A stretch of DNA of 64,000 nt, taken from NCBI RefSeq assembly GCF_001431595.1, contig NZ_LDJO01000027.1, positions 1 through 64,000 of the forward strand, in the 5' to 3' direction. Origin of the DNA: Stenotrophomonas acidaminiphila (lineage in GTDB: Bacteria > Pseudomonadota > Gammaproteobacteria > Xanthomonadales > Xanthomonadaceae). Shown here piece by piece: positions 30,719 to 39,126 of the stretch (position 1 is its first letter; each line of letters opens with the position of its first letter). The translations under genes were made by a program, and so were the position numbers. The notes below the pieces were generated by a model. That model did not search any database. It had not been told where the DNA came from and worked only from the letters and a program-made list of their open reading frames with translations.

Positions 30719-31741
30719 TCAGGCGCTGAGCGTCTCGAGCACCCGCAGTTCGGCGACCTCCAGGCCGCGCTGGCAGTAGCTGGGTTCGCGCTCGATCAGA
30801 TGCTTGGCGTTGGGGCACTGCAGCAGCATGTAGTTGGCGTCCAGGTTGAGCTTTTCCACCAGGAAGTCGACGAAGGCGCGCACCTTGGGCGAGACCATGC
30901 CGCCGCCGGCGAACACCGCGCTGAAGTCGTAGTCCGGGCCGGTCCAGCCGGCCAGCACCCGGCGCAGCATGCCCGACTCGACGAACGGCTTGGCCATCAC
31001 GTCGCTGCTGAGCATCAGCCCCTCGCCACCGACCAGCATCGAGTTCAGCGCGGCGGTGTCGTTGGCCACCATCAGCGGATTGACCGGGAACTCGCGCATC
31101 TGCCCGCCGTCTTCGGCCAGCGACCAGGCGAATCGGTTGTTCTGGCCCTGCTGGTGCTTGCGCAGCGCCAGCGTACGGTGATGCTGCAGTTCGTCCGGAT
31201 GCCGCGGTTCGCCGTGGCGCTGGAGGTAGGCAGGGCTGGCGAATACCTGGGTACGCAGGCTGCCGAGCTTGCGCGCGATCAGGTTGGAGTCGGGCAGCGG
31301 GCCGACGCGCAGCGCCAGATCGGTCTCGCCGGAGATCAGGTCGAGCATCTCGTTGCCCAGGTGCATGTCCACGCGGATTTCCGGGTACTGCGCCTGGAAC
31401 TGGCCGAGCAGGGGGGCTATCCAGTTGACGCCGACCGCGTACGGCACGGTGAAGCGCAGCCAGCCGCGCGGACCGGACTGCAGCTGGCTGACCGCGCTCT
31501 GCGCCTGTTCGAGCTCGCGGGCGATGCGCTGGCAGTGTTCGTAATAGACCGTGCCGGCTTCGGTCAGCCCCAGCCGGCGCGTGGTCCGGTGCAGCAGGCG
31601 CGCGCCGAGCCGTTCCTCCAGTTCCTGCACCTTGCGGCTGACCGTGGTCTTGGGGTGCCCGAGCAGGCGTGCGGCGGCGGTGAAGCTGCCCTGTTCGACC
31701 ACCTTGACGAAGATCAGGGTGTCGTTGAGATCGTGGGCCAT
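30719..31741 (-). CDS. LysR-type regulator of the RND efflux operon (SmeRv/MexT-like)
   Basis: 340 residues: an N-terminal helix-turn-helix (FTAAARLLGHPKTTVSRKVQ) and a LysR substrate domain, longer than the usual 300 because of a C-terminal extension. It faces an efflux operon that includes a short-chain dehydrogenase, the layout of smeRv-smeVWX in Stenotrophomonas maltophilia. LysR regulators there activate the pump on redox or electrophile stress; that role here is inference. Confidence 0.88.
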   Translation of the reverse strand: MAHDLNDTLIFVKVVEQGSFTAAARLLGHPKTTVSRKVQELEERLGARLLHRTTRRLGLTEAGTVYYEHCQRIARELEQAQSAVSQLQSGPRGWLRFTVPYAVGVNWIAPLLGQFQAQYPEIRVDMHLGNEMLDLISGETDLALRVGPLPDSNLIARKLGSLRTQVFASPAYLQRHGEPRHPDELQHHRTLALRKHQQGQNNRFAWSLAEDGGQMREFPVNPLMVANDTAALNSMLVGGEGLMLSSDVMAKPFVESGMLRRVLAGWTGPDYDFSAVFAGGGMVSPKVRAFVDFLVEKLNLDANYMLLQCPNAKHLIEREPSYCQRGLEVAELRVLETLSA

Positions 31742-31792
31742 GGGAGACGGTTCCTGTGGCAGCGGGATTGTGCCGGCGACGGGACGATTATT

Positions 31793-31828
31793 CCCCTCAA
31801 TCCGTACTAATCAAGTATGGATTAGGGG
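31793..31828. promoter_or_regulatory. LysR-type operator (T-N11-A palindrome)
   Basis: CCCCT plus AATCCGTACT pairs with AGTATGGATT plus AGGGG around an AATCA centre: 15 pairs, one wobble, one bulged C. It contains TACT-N5-AGTA, a T-N11-A LTTR box. It lies 52-87 bases upstream of the LysR start, as expected for an autoregulatory and divergent-activation site. Confidence 0.7.
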
Positions 31829-32299
31829 CGTAACTTGGCCGCCTCCGCACCGAACGGACCTGCAGCCATGCGCCTGCGCCACCTTCCCGCTTTCCTGCCG
31901 ACGCGCCGTGCGCCGGCGTTTGCCGTCGCCGACCGCCGCTCCAGGCGGGACAACGGTTTGAATCCACTGCACTTCGCCGCGCTGCGCGCAATGCGTGAGG
32001 CGACGACCGTGGCCCCGCCGCGGCCGCTGCTGCGACGACTGGCCGTGCGCTTGGCGATGGCGTTTGTCCCGCCTGTGGGAGAAAAATTTCCGTGAGCGGG
32101 ACAGTGAAAATGCCGGCGCCCACCTCCGGCCCGCGGGACAGCGCGGCGTTTGCGCGGAAGGCGCGCGCCATGCACGGATTCCCGTGCCGCCGTCCCCGGC
32201 TGCTGACAGTGGCTGTCAGCAGCCCCCGCGCACACTGCGCGACGCACCCGGCACCGGCCCGTTCCATGCCCACCCCGGCGCCCCTCTTTCCCCTGATGG
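31829..32299 (+). other. Long intergenic leader before the efflux operon
   Basis: About 470 bases with no convincing gene. Two short open frames (31868-32095 and 32092-32307) overlap but show no family resemblance and no clear ribosome-binding site. The stretch contains a small stem GCACGG/CCGTGC (about 32172-32187) and a strong hairpin at 32198-32224. If the operon is transcribed from the LysR operator, this would be an unusually long structured 5' leader. Confidence 0.5.
32198..32224 (+). repeat. Perfect 12-bp inverted repeat in the efflux leader
   Basis: GGCTGCTGACAG and CTGTCAGCAGCC are perfect complements separated by TGG. The site lies about 75 bases before the adaptor start. No U-tract follows, so it is not a simple terminator; it could be an operator for a dimeric repressor or an RNA regulatory hairpin. 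Confidence 0.75.
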
Positions 32300-33523
32300 A
32301 TGCATGACATGAAAGGTATCTCCAACACTCCACGCCTCGCGCGACGCCTTGCCCTGGCCGGCATGTCGGCGCTGACCATCGCCGTCCTGGCCGCGTGCAG
32401 CGGTGGCCACGCGCAGGATGCCGCGGCACTGCCGGCACCGGAGGTCAGCGCCGCACCGGTGCTGGTCAGGCAGGTCAGCCAATGGGACGAGTTCAGTGGC
32501 CGCGTCGAGGCGGTGCAGAGCGTGGAACTGCGCCCGCGGGTGTCCGGCTACATCGACAAGGTCAACTACACCGAAGGCCAGGAAGTGAAGAAGGGCGAGG
32601 TGCTGTTCACCATCGATGCGCGCAGCTACCAGGCCGAGTACGACCGCGCCCGCGCCGAGCTGGCGCGCGCCCGGACCCAGGCCGCGCTGGCACGCAGCGA
32701 ATCCGAACGCGCGCGCCGCCTGGCCGAGCAACAGGCCATCGCCGCGGAGACCGCCGAGCAGCGCCGCGCTGCCGCCGAGCAGGCCGGTGCCGCGGTGCAG
32801 GCGGCGCAGGCCGCGGTGGATGCGGCCCGCCTCAACCTGGAATTCACCCGGGTGCGCGCGCCGATCGATGGCCGCGCCGGCCGCGCCATGGTCACCGCCG
32901 GCAACCTGGTCACCGCCGGTGACAGCGCCAGCGTGCTGACCACCCTGGTGTCGCTGGATACCGTGCATGTGTACTTCGATGCCGACGAGGGTACTTTCCT
33001 GCGCTACGCAAGGATGGCGCGTGCCGGCGAGCGCCCCAGCGAGCGCGAGGCCGCGCTGCCGGTGAAGGTGGCGCTGAGCGGCGAGGAGGGCTTCCCGCAC
33101 GAGGGCAAGGTCGACTTCCTGGACAACCAGGTCGCGCGCAGCACCGGCACCATCGGCGTGCGCGCGCTGCTGGACAACCGCGACCGCCAGTTCACCCCGG
33201 GCCTGTTCGCCCGCGTGCGGCTGCTCGGCAGCGGCGCGTTCGACGCCCTGCTGATCGACGACAGGGCGGTACTGACCGACCAGGACCGCAAGTACGTGTA
33301 CGTGGTCGACAAGGACGGCAAGGCGCAGCGTCGCGATGTCCAGCTCGGGCGCAGCGCCGAGGGCCTGCGCATCGTCGAGGCCGGGCTGGCGCCGGGCGAC
33401 CGGGTGATCGTCGACGGCGTGCAGAAGGTGTTCATGCCGGGCATGCCGGTGCAGGTGCGTGCGGTGGCGATGCAGCCTGCCACCGCGGTCGGCGCCGGCC
33501 GCGACGCCACCACCCTGAACTGA
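32300..33523 (+). CDS. smeV: RND efflux periplasmic adaptor (SmeV-like)
   Basis: Membrane-fusion protein of a tripartite pump (407 residues). It has a lipoprotein signal with LAAC lipobox, a biotinyl-lipoyl half motif RVSGYIDKVNYTEGQEVKKG, an alpha-hairpin rich in Ala/Arg/Glu, the matching NLEFTRVRAPIDGRAG half, and beta-barrel and membrane-proximal domains. Two in-frame starts exist (32300 and 32309); the second gives MKGISNTP and may be the true one. It is the first gene of the efflux operon. Confidence 0.9.
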   Translation: MHDMKGISNTPRLARRLALAGMSALTIAVLAACSGGHAQDAAALPAPEVSAAPVLVRQVSQWDEFSGRVEAVQSVELRPRVSGYIDKVNYTEGQEVKKGEVLFTIDARSYQAEYDRARAELARARTQAALARSESERARRLAEQQAIAAETAEQRRAAAEQAGAAVQAAQAAVDAARLNLEFTRVRAPIDGRAGRAMVTAGNLVTAGDSASVLTTLVSLDTVHVYFDADEGTFLRYARMARAGERPSEREAALPVKVALSGEEGFPHEGKVDFLDNQVARSTGTIGVRALLDNRDRQFTPGLFARVRLLGSGAFDALLIDDRAVLTDQDRKYVYVVDKDGKAQRRDVQLGRSAEGLRIVEAGLAPGDRVIVDGVQKVFMPGMPVQVRAVAMQPATAVGAGRDATTLN

Positions 33524-33633
33524 CCCCCGTTTCAACCTGATGCCGGCCGCCAGCCGGGTGCCTGGCCTTCGCCCGGATGGGCGAGGGCAGGGTGGCTGCA
33601 TGCCGGCGCCGGCCACTGCAAGGACTCAAGCAG

Positions 33634-36600
33634 ATGGATTTTTCGCGTTTCTTCATTGACAGGCCGATCTTCGCGGCGGTGCTGTCGATCATGATCTTCG
33701 CCGCGGGCCTGATCGCGATCCCGATCCTTCCGGTCGGCGAGTACCCGGAAGTGGTGCCGCCGTCGGTGGTGGTGCGCACGGTGTACCCGGGCGCCAACCC
33801 CAAGGTCATCGCCGAGACCGTCGCCACCCCGCTGGAGGAGGCCATCAACGGCGTCGAGGGCATGATGTACCTCAAGTCGGTGGCCGGCTCCGACGGCGTG
33901 CTGCAGATGACCGTCACCTTCCGCCCGGGCACCGACCCGGACGCGGCCGCGGTGAAGGTGCAGAACCGGGTGGCGCAGGCGCAGGCGCGCCTGCCCGAGG
34001 ACGTGCGCCGGCAGGGGGTGACCACGCAGAAGCAGTCGCCGACGTTCCTGATGGTGGTGCACCTGACCTCGCCGGGCGGCAAGTACGACACCCTGTACCT
34101 GCGCAACTACGCGCGCCTGCACGTCAAGGATGCGCTGGCGCGCATCCCCGGGGTCGGCGACGCGCAGATCTTCGGCGGCGGCGACTACGCCATGCGTGCC
34201 TGGCTCGACCCGGGCAAGGTGGCCGCGCGCGGCCTGACCGCCAGCGACGTGGTGCGCGCGATGCGTGAACAGAACGTGCAGGTCTCGGCCGGCCAGCTGG
34301 GGGCAGAACCCTTGCCCGACAGCCGCTTCCTGACCCTGATCAACGCCCAGGGCCGCTTGAAGAGCGAGCAGGAATTCGGCGACATCGTGCTCAAGAGCGG
34401 CACCGACGGCGAGATCGTGCGCCTGTCCGACGTCGCCCGGCTGGAACTGGGTGCCGGCGATTACACCCTGCGCTCGCAGCTGGACGGCAAGAACGCGGTG
34501 GGCATCGGCATCTTCCAGGCGCCCGGCGCCAATGCGCTGGAGATCCGCGACAAGGTCATCGCCACCATGGACGGCATGCAGAAGACCTTCCCCGCCGACG
34601 TCAAATACGAGGCGGTGTACGACACCACCATCTTCGTGCGCGATTCGATCAAGGCGGTGGTCTCCACGCTGCTGGAAGCCATCGCCCTGGTGGTGCTGGT
34701 GGTGATCCTGTTCCTGCAGACCTGGCGGGCTTCGATCATTCCGCTGATCGCGGTGCCGGTGTCGGTGGTCGGTACCTTCGCGGCGCTGTACCTGCTGGGC
34801 TTCTCGATCAATACGCTGAGCCTGTTCGGCCTGGTGCTGGCGATCGGCATCGTGGTCGACGACGCGATCGTGGTGGTGGAGAACGTCGAGCGCAACATCG
34901 AGGAAGGCCTGTCGCCCACGGCCGCCGCGCACCAGGCGATGAAGGAAGTGTCCGGGCCGATCATCGCCATCGCCCTGGTGCTGTGCGCGGTGTTCGTGCC
35001 GATGGCCTTCCTGTCCGGTGTCACCGGGCAGTTCTACAAGCAGTTCGCGGTCACCATCGCCATCTCCACGGTGATCTCGGCGATCAATTCGCTGACCCTG
35101 TCGCCGGCGCTGGCCGCGCGCCTGCTCAAGCCCCACGGTGCGCCCAAGGACGGTCCCAGCCGCCTGATCGAGCGCCTGTTCGGGTGGGTGTTCCGCCCGT
35201 TCAACCGGTTCTTCAGGTCCAGCTCGGAACGCTACGAGCGGGGCGTGGCCAGGATCCTCGGCCGTCGCGGCGCGGTGTTCGTGGTCTACGCGATCCTGCT
35301 GGCCGGTACCGGGGTGATCTTCAAGCTGGTGCCGCCGGGCTTCATCCCGACCCAGGACAAGCTGTACCTGATCGCCGGGGTGAAGCTGCCGGAAGGCGCG
35401 TCGATCGCGCGTACCGACGCCATGCTGCGCAAGGTGGCGAAGATCGCCCAGGAAACCGACGGCGTGGCCCACACCATCTCGTTCCCGGGCCTGAACGCGC
35501 TGCAGTTCACCAATACCCCCAACACCGGCGTGGCGTTCATCCCGCTCAAGCCGTTCAACGAGCGCAATGGCCGCAGTGCGGCGCAGATCAACGCCGAGAT
35601 CAACCAGAAGATCGCCGGCCTGCAGGAAGGCTTCGCGTTTTCGATGATGCCGCCGCCGATCCTGGGGCTGGGCAACGGCAACGGCTACCAGTTGTTCATC
35701 GAGGACCGCGGCAACCTCGGCTACGGCGCGCTGCAGAACGCGGTGCAGGCGATGCAGGGCGCGGTGGCGCAGACCCCGGGCATGGCGTTCCCGATCACCA
35801 GCTACCAGGCCAACGTGCCGCAGCTGGACGCGGAGGTGGACCGGGTCAAGGCCAAGGCGCAGGGCGTGCAGCTCACCGAGCTGTTCGACACCCTGCAGAC
35901 CTACCTGGGGTCGGCCTACGTCAACGACTTCAACCAGTTCGGCCGCACCTGGCAGGTGATCGCGCAGGCCGACGGCCCGTTCCGCGAAAACGTGGAGGAC
36001 ATCGCCCGGCTGCGCACCCGCAACGACCGCGGCGAGATGGTGCCGATCGGGTCGATGGTGACCCTGCGGGAAACCTATGGCCCGGACCCGGTGCTGCGCT
36101 TCAACGGCTACCCGGCCGCCGACCTGGCCGGCGAGGCCGATCCGCGCATGCTGTCCTCGGCCGAGGCGATGAACCGGCTGACCGCCATCGCCGCCAAGAT
36201 GCTGCCGGTGGGCATGACCACCGAATGGACCGACCTGAGCTACCAGCAGGCCACCCAGGGCAAGGCCGCCTTCATCGTGTTCCCGGTGGCCATCCTGCTC
36301 GCGTTCCTGGTGCTGGCGGCGCTGTACGAGAGCTGGTCGCTGCCGCTGGCGGTGATCCTGATCGTGCCGATGACGCTGCTGTCGGCGCTGTTCGGGGTAT
36401 GGCTGACCGGCGGCGACAACAACGTGTTCGTGCAGGTCGGGCTGGTGGTGTTGATGGGCCTGGCGTGCAAGAACGCGATCCTGATCGTCGAGTTCGCCCG
36501 CGAACTGGAGATGGGCGGCAAGGGCATCGTCGACGCCGCGCTGGAGGCCTGCCGCCTGCGCCTGCGCCCGATCGTGATGACCTCCATCGCCTTCATCGCC

Positions 36601-36804
36601 GGCACCGTGCCGCTGGTGTTGTCGCATGGTGCCGGCGCCGAAGTGCGCTCGGTCACCGGCATCACCGTGTTCGCCGGCATGCTGGGCGTGACCCTGTTCG
36701 GCCTGTTCCTGACCCCGGTGTTCTACGTCGCGCTGCGCACCTTAGTCACCCGTAACGGCGGCGGCCAGCTGGTGCAGCATGGCGAACCGACCCTGCATCA
36801 CTGA
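33634..36804 (+). CDS. smeW: RND efflux pump inner-membrane transporter (SmeW-like)
   Basis: HAE1-family proton-driven pump (1056 residues). The N-terminus MDFSRFFIDRPIFA is typical. TM4 carries the proton-relay pair in GIVVDDAIVVVENVERN, and the conserved GFIPTQDK and the second-half GLACKNAILIVEFA are present. Two periplasmic porter domains of normal size lie between TM1-TM2 and TM7-TM8. It follows the adaptor by 110 bases and precedes a short-chain dehydrogenase. Confidence 0.95.
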   Translation: MDFSRFFIDRPIFAAVLSIMIFAAGLIAIPILPVGEYPEVVPPSVVVRTVYPGANPKVIAETVATPLEEAINGVEGMMYLKSVAGSDGVLQMTVTFRPGTDPDAAAVKVQNRVAQAQARLPEDVRRQGVTTQKQSPTFLMVVHLTSPGGKYDTLYLRNYARLHVKDALARIPGVGDAQIFGGGDYAMRAWLDPGKVAARGLTASDVVRAMREQNVQVSAGQLGAEPLPDSRFLTLINAQGRLKSEQEFGDIVLKSGTDGEIVRLSDVARLELGAGDYTLRSQLDGKNAVGIGIFQAPGANALEIRDKVIATMDGMQKTFPADVKYEAVYDTTIFVRDSIKAVVSTLLEAIALVVLVVILFLQTWRASIIPLIAVPVSVVGTFAALYLLGFSINTLSLFGLVLAIGIVVDDAIVVVENVERNIEEGLSPTAAAHQAMKEVSGPIIAIALVLCAVFVPMAFLSGVTGQFYKQFAVTIAISTVISAINSLTLSPALAARLLKPHGAPKDGPSRLIERLFGWVFRPFNRFFRSSSERYERGVARILGRRGAVFVVYAILLAGTGVIFKLVPPGFIPTQDKLYLIAGVKLPEGASIARTDAMLRKVAKIAQETDGVAHTISFPGLNALQFTNTPNTGVAFIPLKPFNERNGRSAAQINAEINQKIAGLQEGFAFSMMPPPILGLGNGNGYQLFIEDRGNLGYGALQNAVQAMQGAVAQTPGMAFPITSYQANVPQLDAEVDRVKAKAQGVQLTELFDTLQTYLGSAYVNDFNQFGRTWQVIAQADGPFRENVEDIARLRTRNDRGEMVPIGSMVTLRETYGPDPVLRFNGYPAADLAGEADPRMLSSAEAMNRLTAIAAKMLPVGMTTEWTDLSYQQATQGKAAFIVFPVAILLAFLVLAALYESWSLPLAVILIVPMTLLSALFGVWLTGGDNNVFVQVGLVVLMGLACKNAILIVEFARELEMGGKGIVDAALEACRLRLRPIVMTSIAFIAGTVPLVLSHGAGAEVRSVTGITVFAGMLGVTLFGLFLTPVFYVALRTLVTRNGGGQLVQHGEPTLHH

Positions 36805-36867
36805 CCCTGCCTTCCGCCGTCGCCCGACACCCTCGGGCGACGGCACATCCAACCGAGACATGCATCC

Positions 36868-37605
36868 ATGAATACCCAACAGAACAAGATCGCGCTGGTC
36901 ACCGGCGCCACCCGTGGCATCGGCCTGGAAACGGTACGCCAGCTGGCCCGCGCCGGCGTGCATACGCTGCTCGCCGGCCGCAAGCGCGAAACGGCGCTGG
37001 TGCTGGCACTGGAACTGCAGGCCGAAGGACTGCCGGTGGAGGCACTGCAACTGGACGTCACCGATGCCGGCAGCATCGACGCGGCGGTGCGCGATGTCGG
37101 GCAGCGCCACGGCCGGCTCGACATCCTGGTCAACAACGCCGGCGTGCTGCTGGAGGATCCTTCGCTGCCGCCGTCGGCGCAGCCGCTCGACACCTGGCGG
37201 CGGACCTTCGACACCAACGTGCATGCGCTGGTGGCCGTCACCCAGGCGTTCCTGCCGCTGCTGCGGCGCTCGGCGGCCGGGCGCATCGTCAACGTGTCGA
37301 GCATCCTCGGCTCGCAGGCGCTGCATGCCGATCCGGCCTCGCCTATCTACGACTTCAAGGTACCGGCCTACAACGCGTCCAAGGCGGCCGTGAACAACTG
37401 GACCCTGTCGCTGGCCTACGAACTGCGCGCCACGCCGATCAAGGTCAATACCGTGCACCCGGGCTATGTGAGGACCGACATGAACGCGGGCGAGGGCGAG
37501 ATCGACGTCGCCGACGGTGCGCGCTCCAGCGTGCAGATGGCGCTGCTCGACGCGGACGGGCCGAGCGGCAGCTTCACCCATCTCGGGCAGGTGCTGCCAT
37601 GGTGA
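36868..37605 (+). CDS. Short-chain dehydrogenase/reductase in the efflux operon (SmeU1-like)
   Basis: 245 residues. It has NAD(P)-binding GATRGIG, the NNAG motif (ILVNNAGVLLEDP), catalytic Ser in VNVSSIL and Tyr-x3-Lys in YNASKAA. SDR genes inside RND operons are known in smeVWX (two, smeU1 and smeU2); here only one is present. It may detoxify an electrophile that induces or is exported by the pump. The stop overlaps the outer-membrane channel gene. Confidence 0.9.
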   Translation: MNTQQNKIALVTGATRGIGLETVRQLARAGVHTLLAGRKRETALVLALELQAEGLPVEALQLDVTDAGSIDAAVRDVGQRHGRLDILVNNAGVLLEDPSLPPSAQPLDTWRRTFDTNVHALVAVTQAFLPLLRRSAAGRIVNVSSILGSQALHADPASPIYDFKVPAYNASKAAVNNWTLSLAYELRATPIKVNTVHPGYVRTDMNAGEGEIDVADGARSSVQMALLDADGPSGSFTHLGQVLPW

Positions 37606-39029
37606 GGGCGGCACTGGCCGCGGCGCTGTCCGGCCTGCTGCTGGCCGGCTGCGCCAGCGTCGGCCCGGATTACCACGCCCCGGCGCAGCAGCCGGTGGTG
37701 CTGCACGGCGCCACCGCGCCGGTGTACAGCGCGCAGTCGCCGGTGGCCGGCTGGTGGGCGCAGTTCGATGATCCGGTGCTCGGCCAGCTGGTGCATGCGG
37801 GGTTGTCCGACAACCTCGACCTCACGCTGGCGCTGACGCGCGTACAGCAGGCGCGCGCGGTGTTCGTCGAGCGCCGGTTCGACCAGGCGCCGCACGTCAC
37901 CGCGGCCGTCAGCCAGGAACGCTACCGGCAGCCGGACCCGGCACAGGACGGGGCGCGCGTGTCCGGCGAGCGCTACCAGCTCGGCTTCGATGCCGGCTGG
38001 GAACTGGACCTGTTCGGGCGCCAGCGGCGGGCCGCGGAGGCGGCGCGCGCCGACCTGGACGCGGAGTGGGCCAACCTGGTCGATGCGCAGGTGCTGGTGG
38101 CCGCCGAGGTCGCGCGCAACTACTTCGAGCTGCGCGGCACGCAGAAGCGCATCGCCGTGGCCGAGAAGACCCTGCTCAACCTGCGCGACACCCAGGCACT
38201 GACCGAGACCCGCTGGAAGCTGGGCGCGGGCAGCGAACTCGACGTGCAGAGCAGCCGTGCGCGGCTGAAGGCGATCGAGGCCGACATCCCGCTGCTGGAA
38301 CTGGCGCTGGCGCAGTCGCGGAACCGGCTGGCGGTGCTGCTGGGACAGCGTCCGGGTTCGCTGGACGCGCTGCTGCAACCGCGCCCGATGCCGGCGTTCG
38401 CCAGGGCCCTGCCGCTGGGCGATACCAGCATGCTGCTGCAGCGACGCGCCGACGTACGCGCGGCCGAGCGCCGCCTGGCCGCGGCCACCGCGCGGGTCGG
38501 CGTGGCAACCGCCGACCTGTTCCCGCGGTTGTCGTTGACCGGCTTCGTCGGCTTCCTCGGCGGCGATGCCGGCAGTCTGGTCAACGGCGGCAACAAGGCC
38601 TGGTCGCTGGCGCCGTCGCTGAGCTGGAGCGCGTTCGACGTCGGCAGCGTGCACGCGCGGCTGCGCGCCAGCCGTGCCCAGGCCGACGGCGCGGCGACCG
38701 AGTACGAGAAGACGGTGCTGCTGGCGCTGGAGGATGCCGAGAATGCGCTGGCCCGCTATGCCAGGCAGCAGGCACGGCTGTCGATCGTCGCCGAACAGGC
38801 GCAGGCCGCGCGTCGCGCCGAGGCGCTGGCCCGGGTGCGCTACCGCGAGGGCTCGGAGGACTTCCTTGCGCTGCTCGATGCGCAGCGCAGCCAACTGGCG
38901 GCCGACGACGCGCTGGCTGCCGCCGAGGCCGGGGTCAACGTCAGCGTGGTCGCCGTCTACAAGGCGCTGGGCGGATGGGGTCAGGCATCGCCGTCGGCGC
39001 CGTCGGTGGCGGTGGTCGAGGTGCGGTGA
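37599..39029 (+). CDS. smeX: Outer-membrane efflux channel, NodT/OprM family (SmeX-like)
   Basis: 476-residue lipoprotein channel. Lipobox LAGC at residues about 15-18 is followed by VGPDYHAP, the usual OprM opening. Two internally repeated coiled-coil halves form the trimeric TolC-like barrel; ARATYFELRG-type (here ARNYFELRGTQKR) and RRADVRAAERRL motifs are present. It overlaps the SDR gene by seven bases and ends the operon at a strong terminator. Confidence 0.93.
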   Translation: MVRAALAAALSGLLLAGCASVGPDYHAPAQQPVVLHGATAPVYSAQSPVAGWWAQFDDPVLGQLVHAGLSDNLDLTLALTRVQQARAVFVERRFDQAPHVTAAVSQERYRQPDPAQDGARVSGERYQLGFDAGWELDLFGRQRRAAEAARADLDAEWANLVDAQVLVAAEVARNYFELRGTQKRIAVAEKTLLNLRDTQALTETRWKLGAGSELDVQSSRARLKAIEADIPLLELALAQSRNRLAVLLGQRPGSLDALLQPRPMPAFARALPLGDTSMLLQRRADVRAAERRLAAATARVGVATADLFPRLSLTGFVGFLGGDAGSLVNGGNKAWSLAPSLSWSAFDVGSVHARLRASRAQADGAATEYEKTVLLALEDAENALARYARQQARLSIVAEQAQAARRAEALARVRYREGSEDFLALLDAQRSQLAADDALAAAEAGVNVSVVAVYKALGGWGQASPSAPSVAVVEVR

Positions 39030-39072
39030 GTGCGACGTTCGTGGCCTGGCCCGCAGGCCGGGACATGGAAAC

Positions 39073-39099
39073 GAAGAGGCGGCCAGTGGCCGCCTCTTC
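39073..39099. terminator. Bidirectional terminator after the efflux operon
   Basis: GAAGAGGCGGCC and GGCCGCCTCTTC form a perfect 12-base-pair stem around AGT, followed by AGTTT on the plus strand and CGTTT on the minus strand. It lies between the convergent channel and aminotransferase genes. Confidence 0.8.
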
Positions 39100-39126
39100 A
39101 GTTTGCCGCTCGCGCAGCGGTGTGGA

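Noticed and set aside
31868-32307. Two small overlapping open frames in the efflux leader, possible leader peptides
   Set aside because: No ribosome-binding site, no recognisable motif, arginine/proline-rich composition typical of chance frames. Not called as genes.
33532-36627. A 1031-codon minus-strand frame opposite the RND pump
   Set aside because: Histidine/arginine/aspartate-rich shadow; the plus-strand product is an unmistakable RND transporter.
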